A stretch of 64,000 nt of DNA from Aplectana chamaeleonis. Its lineage: Eukaryota; Nematoda; Chromadorea; Rhabditida; Cosmocercidae. A model generated the notes under the pieces. The model made no database searches, was not told where the DNA came from, and was given only the letters and a program-made list of their open reading frames with translations. Made by a program: the position numbers and the translations under genes. Shown in pieces: positions 31,824 through 42,384 of the stretch; positions within the stretch are counted from its first letter, which is position 1, and each line of letters opens with the position of its first letter. Where the stretch lies: positions 79,859 to 143,858 of the forward strand of contig JAPDOI010001765.1 in NCBI GenBank assembly GCA_029168955.1. Direction: 5' to 3'.

Positions 31824-32455
31824 AGGCAGCAGACACGCTCGCAAACATGGTCGAGATATCATCGTAAAGAGGCCTGCACTGGCCCTAACATGTCGCGAAC
31901 GACGTTTGAAGCGCTGAAAATCATTCAGGATGACAATATTTTAGCAATCATGTCTCTCACGCCCGTATTTTCACACCCCTTCCTGTAACATAATGAAAAG
32001 TTAAACTTGAGGAAACATGTGATAATTGAGAGTGATAGCTCTATCAAAAGGGAGTGCAAGAGAGGAACAGCTCGATTTACCTGGATATTACATGTTTGCG
32101 CACCGATGAAATCCTCCATTTTCAGAAGTCAGCCGGAGCAAAGCCGGCATTCTCGAAAGTGGACGAGAGTTAATCGGTATGCAGACGTGTTATACTCAAG
32201 TAAATTGAGCTGTTTCTCTCGTGCACTCCCTTTTGATAGTGCTATCATTCTCAATTATCACATGTTTTCACAAGATTAACTTTTCATTCTGTTACTCAAA
32301 GGGGTATGAAAATACGGGCGTGCAAAACATGATTGCTCAAATATTGTCATCCTGGATCGTTTTCAGCGCTTCAGACGTCGTTCACGACATGGTAGGGACC
32401 GTGCAGGCCTATCCATGCTAATATTTCGACATGTTTGCGAGCGTGTATGCTGCCT
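31824..32455. mobile_element. TTAA miniature element, family III, copy j (fold-back)
   Basis: The ends are AGGCAGCAGACACGCTCG and CGAGCGTGTATGCTGCCT. The left TTAA is shared with copy e, and the right TTAA is at 32456-32459. Arms of roughly 260 bp are inverted copies of each other; GTGATAATTGAGAGTGATAG near 32020 returns inverted near 32238-32258. Length 632 bp. Confidence 0.9.
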
Positions 32456-32459
32456 TTAA

Positions 32460-33569
32460 GAAGCAAGATGATGTGGAACACTAAGCAAAGCAAGTTTCAA
32501 CGTTTTTTTTTCAGAACGTCCTTACTATTTTCACTTTCGATATTACGCATATCGGTCGTTATTGCTATGGGCATACGGTCGTCTCGGCATGCGTGCAAGT
32601 CACGAGCAGCCTGCGTGTGTTCGTAATGCTATAATGACGGCCTCTCATTGCCGATCGGACTGTACGTGGAATTCCACATTTTTTTCGAACGCAACATCTC
32701 AAAGTATTTGGCTCTCAAAGTATGAAGTTCAGGACACAAGTGAGCACGCCATAAATAGACAAGAAACTTACAGCGAGTGGAGCAGTTTTTCCAGATGCGC
32801 ATTATAGATGATCTGTAAATTGATAAAGAGGTAGAGAAATGTTTGTGCGAGGAGAAAATATTTCTGAAAAATCCCGTTAGAGAAAATAGTGATCAAAATA
32901 CAATAATTAGCTCCTGACAGTGTTTTTAGTAACATTACAAGAAGAGCCGGGTAGCACCAAATAGCGAGTGAGAGAGCAAAGTTGGAGAAATGTCGGAGCT
33001 CAAAGCCCTTCCTCGGAGTTATTCTCAGCAGCCTTGTTTTTCTGTGCTTTCCAAATAATGTCAGCGTCTCTGGAATCAATTCGTAGGTCCGTAAAACGAC
33101 TACCGAGAACTTCCTCAACTATCCGTAAACGTCGTCCTGAAATTGGAGATTCAGGTCAGACTTCTTAGAAATGTTCATCGGCTGGACCTCTGTAATTTTC
33201 AGCACCATCCTTGCCCTGCTCAATTCACCAAGCCTCACTGCATTGCTGTGCATTGTCGCCGTCATGGCGTAGAGGGGCTAGGTCGTGTGATGACTGAAAA
33301 ATTGTAAGTAGTGATAGAAAATTCGAATAACGTGAACTCACTGCAAAACCTCCTCGCAGCAACAAACTTTATTCAGTGCGTTCTTCGCCTCGCATATCGA
33401 GGTTGCTCCATATGGGCTTGCCTTGTCTACGTCATCTTGGCAAGTGCTTCACAAGGCGACCGCGCGGAAGGCATCGTACTTGTTACTTTTTATCGCAATG
33501 CATCGCCGCTGTATAGCTTGGAGTGGTGCACGCACGCATTTTTGGAACTTTAGTTCGTCCTAAATGTTG
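32460..33569. other. No recognisable feature
   Basis: Open frames of 60-116 codons on both strands lack recognisable domains. Confidence 0.35.
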
Positions 33570-34345
33570 ATCTATAGCACGTGCTCGTCTATTCAAAACG
33601 TAGTTCGAACTCTCGGCCATTTATGGATGTCGGCAACATGTTGAATGTTGAATGTTGAAGACAGTATGGATGGAGAACAAAACCTCTGAACAATTTTCGA
33701 CTGCGCGTAACAAGTGCGTTCTTATATGATCCATCAACATAGATACTCAGAAAACCACCGCATTCAATGCGTGTGGAATATGCATTCAACTCTAGTGACC
33801 ACACCCATCGAAAGGCTTTTTAGCAGGCGCACGTGCTCCAGACAGCAGCACGTGCTGCGAAATTTCACCGCAGGAGCACGTGCTGCAAAAGTTTATAGCA
33901 GGAACACGTGCTGCAGGATAGCCCAGCGTTATCGTAGCAGCACACCGTCACGCGACGCTACCGGAACACCCACATGCGACGCGGCCAACTCGCTGAGCAC
34001 CACCTGGGGCTGCCAGCGGTTGGACGAGGTCTCCAGCGGCTGGGTGTGCCAAGTACCGCAAACTTGGGTAATTAAACCTGCGACGCTATCGGCATCTCAG
34101 TACTGCCTCAAGAATGCGTCGTGTGCTTTCCTTTTTCGGAAAATCGCGTTTGATTTGGTGGGGCACGTGCTGTAATTTGACACACAATAGGAGCACGTGC
34201 TCTCCTAGCAGAACGTCCTCTTACTGTGCTCGAAACCGCATCGTCTTCGAGTTGAATGCATATTAAACACGCATTGAATGCGGCGATTGTGTGAGTATGT
34301 CGAAGCAGTCCTTGCGCTTTCCTCCATAAAACGTTCCAATCATAG
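33570..34345. mobile_element. CACGTG palindrome-rich element
   Basis: Seven CACGTG palindromes, mostly within AGCACGTGCT, occur between 33579 and 34205. Inverted arms CCGCATTCAATGCGTGT (near 33757) and ACACGCATTGAATGCGG (near 34264) plus GCATTCAACTC/GAGTTGAATGC define the element core. The centre holds the QVPQTWVIKP module at 34049-34080. CACGTG is the core E-box, but here it is more likely a transposase-binding or structural repeat. Exact termini are uncertain. Confidence 0.65.
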
Positions 34346-35176
34346 TACATACATTCACGCATAGTTACGTGTTCAACGTCGATAACTTTTGTAGCTTATT
34401 ACCTAGCCATTACATGAGGCGGCATCCGTCAGAGTAATGAGGAATGACACTCCCGAATCCAACCTATCGCTTGACTTGAGCCAGGAGAGAACTGATGGCT
34501 CTACTCTCATCCGAGGGGAGAGAAACCACAGGCAACCCCAGCTGCGAGATCCATCTCAGTAATAGCCGAAAGCTTTCTGCCTCCATTTGGCTGATAACAC
34601 CACCCAAAGTGTATTTGATCGCTTTTGGAGTTACGCAGCTGTCCTGTATGCAGGACCACTTTAGTCCGCATATTCGCTAAGACCACCTATCCAATCAGAG
34701 CTGTGTACGCTCGGCAATCAAAGGCCCCGCCCGTAACAACATGAATACCAGTCTAAAGCACTAAAGGACGTCAAAATAAAGTAGGACCTCTCGTCCTTGT
34801 ATCATAGATTTTACCCCATAGCGTTTCTTGATTAGCTCTGAAAAAAACTTTGAACAGAGTTGTAGACTTACTGGATTGCAAGTTTCGTCCAGCCAAACTC
34901 CCGAAAAATTATTTTGAAAATATGACTGAGTTTAGCTGCTTCGCTCGTCGCTGTATTTCCCTAAATCTTTTCGAAATTTTCGCCGACGGGAGTTCATACC
35001 GAAAGCTGCAATGCATAAGAAATCTGAGTCTTCAATGCGGTTACCAATGTAGCGACGTTTCCAAGAAAGTTCATTCGCTGGAGTGATCTACTCTATGTGG
35101 GTGATTTTCCCAGCGCTTGGACGCTAAGCAACGGCAAAGGCCGCACCCAAATTTAACCATCCTGTTTCAATAGCCC
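34346..35176. other. No recognisable feature
   Basis: Nothing supported. Confidence 0.35.
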
Positions 35177-35179
35177 TCA

Positions 35180-36746
35180 CAAGGGACGACCCCCCGGGGG
35201 AGGAGACGTCATGAAAAAAGTTCTCCTGAATGTTGTGGAGGATGGATAGAGTAACAGTTCTGCATTTTCGGTTTTACCTGAGGACCAATCGGTAGATCAA
35301 AAAATGCCAAAAACAAGTAGAATTAATGGAAATGAACACTATGGAGGTATTTTTTGAGTTTTCGGACGCGAAAATCGGCTGAAACTCATAACCAACGACT
35401 GTCTAGACAAAAATATTTTCCGACCTTTTTTCACCCTGACATGTCTAGAAAACCGCAAAAAAATTTCTGGATAAAATCATTTTTAGTGTTGCTCGATGGA
35501 GGGTGTACAGATATGCAAGCCAACCGACTACCATTTCTCAAAAATGAAAGTCACAGCCATGATAGCCATTTGGAAAAATGGGACTATCTACTTCGTATCT
35601 TACCGATTTTTGCTTTAGTCTTGCTGGTATGCGTGCAATCGACTTTCAAACCTTCGCAAAGCTTCATTAGACAAGTTATATACAGACAGGGACGGTACTG
35701 ACAACACAATATTTCAACAAGAAGCCAAGGAACTAGCAAGTGTGGCTGCGGTCTATGAAACAACCGAAACAAAGCCGTTTGTCGCACCAGCAGCAGCGCA
35801 CAAAAGCTAATGATGTACAATCGCCTATCTCCTGGCAAGGGACGTTTCCACTGGATCTTCACAGTCAACCGTTCCGAGGAGAGCTTCCTGAAGGATTCCC
35901 CGAAATGCATCTGCAATCTCCTTTTTCCGACGAGTAGGAGCGGAATGATCGGGAGGGAAATGAGTGAGAAGACGGGCAATAACCCGAGAAGGTGAGAACA
36001 TTTTCCCCCGGAGGAAGCAATAATTTTTCGTGACGCTGTAGAGATCCACGTGGTGAATTTTAGCTCACAATCAGATCCATGGCTCTCGGTTCGATAATTA
36101 TGATCTCACGCACGATTGTGGGTATATTCATTCACGGAGCCTCAACCCTTCCGTAACGGAGCCCAAATATTTTCTTTCGCAACATCTCATAATCACTTCT
36201 CAAAATGACTAGGTACTAACGTTTGGAAAACGTTAAAAAATCACAAACAAACAGAATAAATTCAAAAAATCAGATCGGAGAACAATGATAGAGAATCAAA
36301 TTACTAGAGGCCACTCACATTGTGTTGAAATTGCTCGATGAGATTCGAACTCTCATTCCAAGTGCTGCATATGATTCCGCGTCGCTATCCATTCGGACAT
36401 CAGTGCATGCAGCCTATGGCCGATGATTTCAAACTAGTGATCGGAGACCTGCGACAAGCGGCGAGCTCACAGAATGGTCGTAGCTCACGAATGAGCCGGA
36501 TTCATGTCGCCAAAGTTTTCACAGAGCATTCCTCTTGTTAGTTAAAAAAATTTCAGCAGTCAAGTATATTTCGTGTGGCTTGATTAGAATGTTACAGCCA
36601 GTTCCACCTTGTTTTTGGCACTTTTTGATCTACCGAATGGCCCTTAGGTAAAACCTAAAATGCAGAACTGTTACCCTATCCAGCCTCCACAACATTCATG
36701 AGAACTTTTTTTCAGGACGTCTCCTCCCCCGGCGGGTCGTCCCTTG
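35180..36746. mobile_element. CAAGGGACGACC element 2 (3-bp duplication)
   Basis: Inverted ends of about 125 bp start CAAGGGACGACCCCCCGGGG and finish CGTCCCTTG. They are shared with element 1 at 19639-20843, including the GATGGATAGAGTAACAG block. TCA flanks both sides (35177-35179, 36747-36749). Length 1567 bp, and the interior differs from element 1. No transposase recognised. Confidence 0.85.
36338..36415 (-). other. tRNA-like segment inside element 2
   Basis: On the minus strand, TGTCCGAATGGATAGCG resembles an A box, and 30-odd bases later GAGAGTTCGAATCTC gives a good B box with a stem of six pairs. The acceptor and anticodon arms are not convincing. Probably a tRNA relic. Confidence 0.5.
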
Positions 36747-36850
36747 TCAGTTCCGCGTTGTCCACCTTGTACCCACACCCCACACTCTAAACAAAATTTG
36801 AATAGAATCTTAAGCATGACAGTGTGAACAAGAAAGTAAATTATCCTTAA

Positions 36851-37332
36851 AGGCAGTGTTCACGATAATCTTCAATTTTGTGATTATTCGCTATATTGAT
36901 AAGTGGCCCCCGGGTGGAACTAAAATGACGTAGAAATTGAGAAAAACGCACCAGAAGTACACGAAATCCTTAAGTATCACTCGGCCTCTTAAGTATCACA
37001 GGAAGTGTTTGTTGTGACAATGAAATTTTTTGTGGACCCGTCCTTTGCAATTCTCTACTCTTCATTGCTCAGTTCTTTCCTTAGGGCCCCAACTAATCCT
37101 GCTTTCCATAAAATATTCTTCTATTTCGGTTGACCCAATTTACCACCGATGACAACCACCATGAACATGTTCATCCAATCGGTCAACTAGTCCATGTTAT
37201 AGAACAATGTCACTGAAATACGACGTTTTAATGCATTTCTCGCCGTTTCTTCTCATTTTTGGCAACACTTGAAGGCCAAGGCATTGTTTTATGTGAAAAA
37301 CTCGGGGACGAAAATCATCGTGAACACTGCCT
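36851..37332. mobile_element. TTAA miniature element, family I, copy f
   Basis: The ends are AGGCAGTGTTCACGATAA and ATCATCGTGAACACTGCCT. TTAA lies at 36847-36850 and 37333-37336. Length 482 bp, with no coding content. Confidence 0.92.
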
Positions 37333-37507
37333 TTAAGGCGTTTGCTTTTTTTAATGGGACATCATAAGTAGAACAGCTTGACGACGAGTTTGTTTCTTCT
37401 TCACGACGAAACTACAAACACTTCCTCCTTCTTGGATGTAAACAAACTTTCTTTCGAAGCTAGCTTAACATCGGCAGTTGGGGAAAACCGCTGTTGCAAC
37501 AGGGACC

Positions 37508-38264
37508 ACGAGGCTTCGGCACCTTGGCAAATCGGTTGTTCTGCTCTGAGAGAATCCCCCGCGATCGTTCACGGAGAGAATCCCCTCGGTTTCTGGTAGG
37601 GGCCGAGAGGATACTAGCGTGGAACTATCGCGGAACGATCGCGAAATTCTGCCAGCTTCAAACCGAGAGCGTACCGCATTCGTTCATCGATGCTCCCACG
37701 ATGCTCCATTGCGGAACCGCGAGGAATCGAGCATGGGCCTATCACGGAACGATCGCGAGATCTTACCAGTTTCAACCTGAGGGCGAATCGCGTCTATACA
37801 TTGATGTATTCGGGGCATTACATCGCGGATCCGCGATGAACCGAGCCTGGAACTATCGCGGGACGGTCGCGAGATTCTGCCAGCCTCTTGATGGCCTTTC
37901 GATATTTCACCCGAGCGAGTGTTGCCTGTCAGATCAACACAAAGCTACAAGGTATTGCCCTCGCCGTACTTCGCGCTGCTTTACAAATCTGCACATCATG
38001 AGAACGCGGGACCAGGGGGAAATGATCACGGTACCATCGCGGATCGCGAGTGCACCACGGTACTAGCGCGGTAAACCTCTAGACGATCGCAGTACCATCA
38101 CAGCACGAGAACGAGAATGCCGAAGGATGAGTTAATTGAGTAACTATCGCGGAACGAACGCGGATCGCGGGACTAGGGGGAGACGAACACGGTACTAGCG
38201 CGGATCACGGAAGCATCACGGTACTAGCGCGAAAGATTCTCTCAGACTGGGTGCTGAAACATAG
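37508..38264. mobile_element. Element rich in ATCGCGGAACGATCGCG words
   Basis: Inverted ends around CTCTGAGAGAATC (37544) and GATTCTCTCAGAC (38240) enclose many ACTATCGCGGAACGATCGCG and GGTACTAGCGCGG words in both orientations. The plus-strand open frame 37494-38066 follows these words and shows no recognisable domain, so it is not called. Confidence 0.6.
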
Positions 38265-38866
38265 GTAATGCGCAACTTCGGTTGTAAACCTAATTCCGAA
38301 AGGTGTGCTCTGTCTAGCGCCCCTTATTCTTCCTCAACAAGATCAGAAGTCTCATATGAGATTTGATCATGGTCTTGCAAACTGCTCTCGTCACGCTCAT
38401 CCAAAAACTCATCGTCCATTTCATCCGAATCGCGTGATTCATTATCGGCAGCATCATCAACACCTTCGAAACTCTCCTGCCCCCACCATTTACTCCATTA
38501 ATTTGATGGCGCTCATGAGCACGTAGAAGTTTTTGTATATTTGCTTTGCATACTTTTTACTAGCTAGTTGTTCTGAAAAACCTGTGTATGGATAATAATA
38601 TAATAATTGTCTCCCAACGACGATATAGTAATTGGAGATTTGTTCTCATATTTTTATTACTATGCATATATGAAGATTGAAGTGTGTATGTTAACATGCT
38701 GCTAATACAATGAGGTACTATGTACTGTTTATTCAAATATGGATGTTTTCAAAGACTTGCCTTCAGTAAATGGTTTGTTTTTCACCGTTTTGCCTCAACT
38801 TTGTTCCGAAAATATCCGAAGTTATCCGAAATTATCCGACCGGATATCCGTATCCGAATCATTGGA
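38265..38866. other. No recognisable feature
   Basis: AT-rich. Nothing supported. Confidence 0.35.
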
Positions 38867-38867
38867 A

Positions 38868-38995
38868 AAATGGCATTATCTGAATCGATCCAATATCCGA
38901 AAATTTGAAAAAGCGCATTATCTGAATCGAACCAATATCCGGAAAATTTTAAATCGGCATTATCCGAATCGATCCATTATCCAAAAATTGTCTTT
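38868..38995 (+). repeat. 42-bp minisatellite, three units
   Basis: The three units carry CATTATCTGAATCGATCCAA, then TATCCGAAAATTTG, and repeat every 42 bp, giving a 14-residue peptide period (HYLNRSNIRK) in one frame. Degenerate ATCCGAA words continue upstream to about 38810. Confidence 0.75.
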
Positions 38996-39163
38996 GGATA
39001 ACAAGTATAATGCAGAGGCTCTGACGAAGGTGCTGAAACGCTGTGTGCACTGACTGGACGGAATTCGTCCTCACGAACTCGGCAGTTGCCAAACACGAAG
39101 CGCTAGAGTGGAATTGCTTAATCGATTTCTACAGGAGTTAAAAAGTTAAAGTAGAAATCTACA

Positions 39164-39781
39164 GGAGTTGAAAAGTTTCGGCAGTTGAAAAAGGAGCTCG
39201 AAGTGGAGGCTAGAGTTGCGAGGAAGCTCAAGCAGGGACCGACAGGATTCGCGGGCCAGAAATCAGCCCTACTGATGGAAAGAGATGGGCCGAGAGGTGG
39301 CCTTATCACTAAAGTCACGAAATCTTTCGCCAAGGTGAAAGAAGCTTTGAAGGGGTGGTCGACGTTTTCTGTATGGGTGATCGTGTGGCCGATCGAGAGC
39401 AGTGGGCAGAGAGATATCGTCAAGGATATCGTGAAGATGGCGAAAAAACACTTGGAATCGGGAGGACGAATTGTGACGGTTTGGACGCCGATCACAGCTC
39501 AAAAACAAAGGAAGTGGATCTCCATGATGCAGTCATGGAAAGCTTTGAACGATGCGTGCCTGAGATTTGGAGGGACTGAACAAGTCATCGTCACAGCCAG
39601 CAACGTCAAGAGAGACGGCAAGGTGTTCATCGAGGCAGGTATCCCGGAGGCCGCAGTTCAGTTCTACAACGGATACCCCGGCGTAGCTGCTGCGAAAATG
39701 TTGTATGCTGTAGTTTGTGGGAAAGCGACTAGTTTCAGCTTCGGTCAATCGAACGCTCGACGAGGGCACCGAGCTCGTTGA
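39164..39781 (+). CDS. Uncharacterised protein, probable exon or element gene
   Basis: An uninterrupted frame runs from a TAG at 39152-39154 to the TGA at 39779-39781, encoding about 205 residues. No ATG lies near the start. TCTACAG before 39164 resembles a splice acceptor, so this may be a terminal exon; the duplicated TTTCTACAGGAGTT at 39125-39138 offers an alternative. The protein begins with a basic, charged helix (KKELEVEARVARKLKQ), followed by VWVIVWPIESSG, then ESGGRIVTVWTPITAQKQRK, a possible globular core, and ends in a basic tail. No signal peptide or membrane segment is seen. Codon use and the lack of low complexity make it more gene-like than anything else in the window. I do not recognise the family; a retroelement Gag-like protein or a lineage-restricted gene are both possible. 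AATAAA lies at 40256-40261 downstream. Confidence 0.55.
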   Translation, partial: GVEKFRQLKKELEVEARVARKLKQGPTGFAGQKSALLMERDGPRGGLITKVTKSFAKVKEALKGWSTFSVWVIVWPIESSGQRDIVKDIVKMAKKHLESGGRIVTVWTPITAQKQRKWISMMQSWKALNDACLRFGGTEQVIVTASNVKRDGKVFIEAGIPEAAVQFYNGYPGVAAAKMLYAVVCGKATSFSFGQSNARRGHRAR

Positions 39782-39960
39782 AAGGGGGGAAGGGCATGTC
39801 GGGAAAAGAAGAAGGCTTACCTTTCCAGGAGAGGATGCCGCTAAAACGTAGAGCCCTTTAGGTGGAGTTGGTGTCGACGGTTGATGGTGTGGTCAAATGC
39901 CTGGCCACAGAATCAATGATCGGGCGCATGAAAGATCACGCGCGGCGGTGGCGCGTATAA

Positions 39961-40098
39961 GGCCCTAGTTATACACCAGTGTTTCACCGCCGCTGGCTTC
40001 CGCGGCATGTCTGCTATTGGTCAGTTTCAAAATCTGACCAATCGCAGACGTCCCCCAAAAAACCAGCTGCACCGAATCGCCGATGTATAACTAGGGCA
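39961..40098. mobile_element. TAA miniature element (hairpin)
   Basis: The ends are GGCCCTAGTTATACA and TGTATAACTAGGGCA, with an inner palindrome around GATTGGTCAGATTTT-type sequence (40016-40050). TAA flanks both sides (39958-39960, 40099-40101). Length 138 bp, and it could fold as one hairpin. PIF/Harbinger-like by duplication. It lies in the probable 3' region of the frame ending at 39781. Confidence 0.82.
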
Positions 40099-40101
40099 TA
40101 A

Positions 40102-40606
40102 AGGCAAGCCAGAGAATGTGCGAGAAGTCTCTCAACCATCGACTGCTGTAGCTGGGTCCAACTGCCCCTAGACCGATTCCGTTGGACGTTAGGCCTTCGT
40201 GACTTGGTTAGGGTGGCCTTTGTGGCCAATCTCGGTGTTTAGGAATTTTAGGGTGAATAAAGCTAGTGTAAATCGTCTCGTGTCCGGTGTAGCTCTACAT
40301 TTCGGTGGCCACCTCTCATCTCATCACTTCTCTCCTTCTGTACCTGGTCTACCCAGTGATCCATAGTTTTTATCATTTGCACTGATTAATTTTCATATAT
40401 TGTAATATTTGTTTGCAACATAAATTTTTATCATTTCGCTGGTTGCATTCGTGTTGATATTGGTTTCATCCAAAACTTCCTGTATAGCTGGTTTCCAATT
40501 TCCTTACTGGATATCCGGGCAACATTTATGGTTTCGAAGCAGACTCTGATTATCCGAGAGCCGCTAAAAATGTATATGAATGTGCACTTAATAGTTTATA
40601 CCAGAA
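40102..40606. other. Unassigned; AATAAA at 40256-40261
   Basis: AATAAA is a possible polyadenylation signal about 475 bp after the uncharacterised frame. Nothing else is supported. Confidence 0.35.
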
Positions 40607-41623
40607 TGTTCAATAAGTTTTGTCGTTCGATAAGAAAAACAAAATTTCATGGTTCAAAATACACTTAGTTTTTCAGTATGGTCTCCCTGAACATTAATAC
40701 ACTTGCTCCAACGATTCTCCAATCTGTGGATCCCATCCCTGGAGTGACAATCCGAGAGATCTGCAAATTACGCTTCAACAGCCGTTATGACCTCTTCATT
40801 TGATGAAAAACGCTTGCCACGCATAAATTTTTTGAGTTCTAGAAACAACTGGAAGTCACTGGGGGCCAAATCTGGTGAATGCGGTGGATGCTCCAACAAT
40901 TCGAATCTTAATTCATGGATTTTAGCCATTGTCGAAATGCTCTTGTAACACGGTGCATTGTCCTGATGAAAAAGGATTTTTCTTCTGCAAAGCGGGTCTT
41001 TTTCACGATTTTTTCCTTCAACTGGTCCAGAAGGTTGCAATAATATTCAGAATTAATTATTTTAAAAGTTTGCAAGTAATCCACAAGCAAAATTCCTTTC
41101 GTATCCCAGAAAACTGATGCCATAACCTTCTTGGCCGGAGCCCGGACACGAACTCTTTTCCAAGCCGAACAATTAGGTTCACACCACTCTGTAGCCTTTT
41201 GTTTTGATTCAGGATCATGGTGATAGACCCAAGTCTCATCCATAGTGATGAATCGACGCACAAAATCCACTTCATCCTTCTCAAAATTCTTCAAATGTTC
41301 CTGAGAAAGTCGCATTCAAATGTGTTTTTGTTCCATTGTTAGCGGTTTGCGGCACCCATTGTGCACACAGCTTTCTAAAACCCAAAATTTCACTTAAAAT
41401 ATGGCTCACATTGCGTAATGAGATGTGTAGAGCCTCTACTAAATTATCCAATTTCTTCCATTGCTGTGACACGGCGAGACTAAATGGCTTGTAAACAAAG
41501 AATGAATTGACAGACTGAAATGAAACTTCACATACGTTCATATGAAGAGTGTACCAATAAAACAAAAGAATTTCGGCCTAGTAGCAACGCCCTCTCCTAT
41601 CGAACGACAACACTTATTGAACA
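40607..41623 (-). pseudogene. Mariner element with broken transposase
   Basis: Terminal repeats TGTTCAATAAGTTTTGTCG (left) and CGACAACACTTATTGAACA (right) enclose 1017 bp. On the minus strand the transposase reads NVSHILSEILGFRKLCAQWV, then ITMDETWVYHHDPESKQ (first Asp), VMASVFWDTKGILLVDYL, HQDNAPCYKS (second Asp) and SPDLAPSDFQLFLELKKF (third Asp). Exactly 34 residues separate the second and third Asp, the D34D signature of mariner. It is inactive: there is a frameshift near 41345, an in-frame stop just after QKHI, another frameshift near 41000, and the N-terminal DNA-binding region is mostly deleted. Full-length mariners are about 1.3 kb, so some 300 bp are missing. No TA duplication is clear at the ends. 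Confidence 0.92.
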
Positions 41624-41629
41624 ACTCCG

Positions 41630-42363
41630 CCAACGCGTAGCTAGATGCCTCTCACGGAAACCAGGGATGCCCACGGTTTCGGAGGCATCTAGTCTAATTT
41701 TGACACGAACATTTACGTGAATAACGGTAAGTTTAGCCTTAGTTGGTGAAATTTTAGCTACAACGCCAGCATATTCTACGTAAATTCTCGCTACAGCACG
41801 CGCATATTCTACGCTTATTCTCGGTGCAGCTCCCGGTCGATCGACCCACCCTGTGTTGATCCGTACTAGAAAGATCCCCGCTGCGATCGAGCGCATCGCC
41901 GTTTCTTCCCCACGGCCTGCAGCATACCAGCGGCCGAAATTATCCCTAGCAAGGTCTTCCAGAGAGCGACGCGGGGTACCCTCCACGACCACCCACAGAA
42001 AGTTAAGTTATCCGTGGATTGACTGGGCCAACACTGTTCGAACGGCATCCCTGTGTTCCGCGTAGTCAGCGCGGGTTTGAGATTGCGTTTCAACACAGGA
42101 CGTCGTTCAATCCGTAGATTCTCGCTACAAAATTGTAGCGAGAATATACGGATTGAGAGCAGATTGAGATCAGAGAGAGCACTGGCTCGAATTCAGCCTT
42201 CGTTTTTACGTACATCGAATACGCGCAGAATTTTCACCCTTGTAGCCTCGACGCAAGAATATGCAGGTTTTAGCTATCGTAGCTAAAACCCGTAAATTCT
42301 CGCTACATGGAATGGGGCGGCGTTTCAGGCCGCGCCCTCGGAGGCATCTAGCTACGCGTTGGC
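41630..42363. mobile_element. Inverted-repeat element with GTAGCGAGAAT words
   Basis: The ends GCCAACGCGTAGCTAGATGC and GCATCTAGCTACGCGTTGGC are perfect over 20 bp. The interior repeats ATTCTCGCTACA and TGTAGCGAGAATAT, including a palindrome at about 42118-42147. The left end lies six bases from the mariner end at 41623. Length 734 bp, no transposase recognised. Confidence 0.8.
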
Positions 42364-42384
42364 AGAGAACCTGGTATCAAACGA

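Noticed and set aside
33570..34345. CACGTG cluster as a host enhancer
   Set aside because: It sits within inverted arms of a probable transposon, and no gene start is recognisable nearby.
36338..36415. Functional tRNA gene on the minus strand
   Set aside because: The B box is good, but the acceptor and anticodon arms cannot be drawn. It lies inside a transposon.
37494..38066. 190-codon frame
   Set aside because: It follows the repeated GATCGCG words of the palindrome-rich element and has no domain.
40256..40261. AATAAA as proof of a 3' end for the frame at 39164-39781
   Set aside because: The hexamer is common in such DNA and a miniature element lies between, so it is only mentioned as possible.
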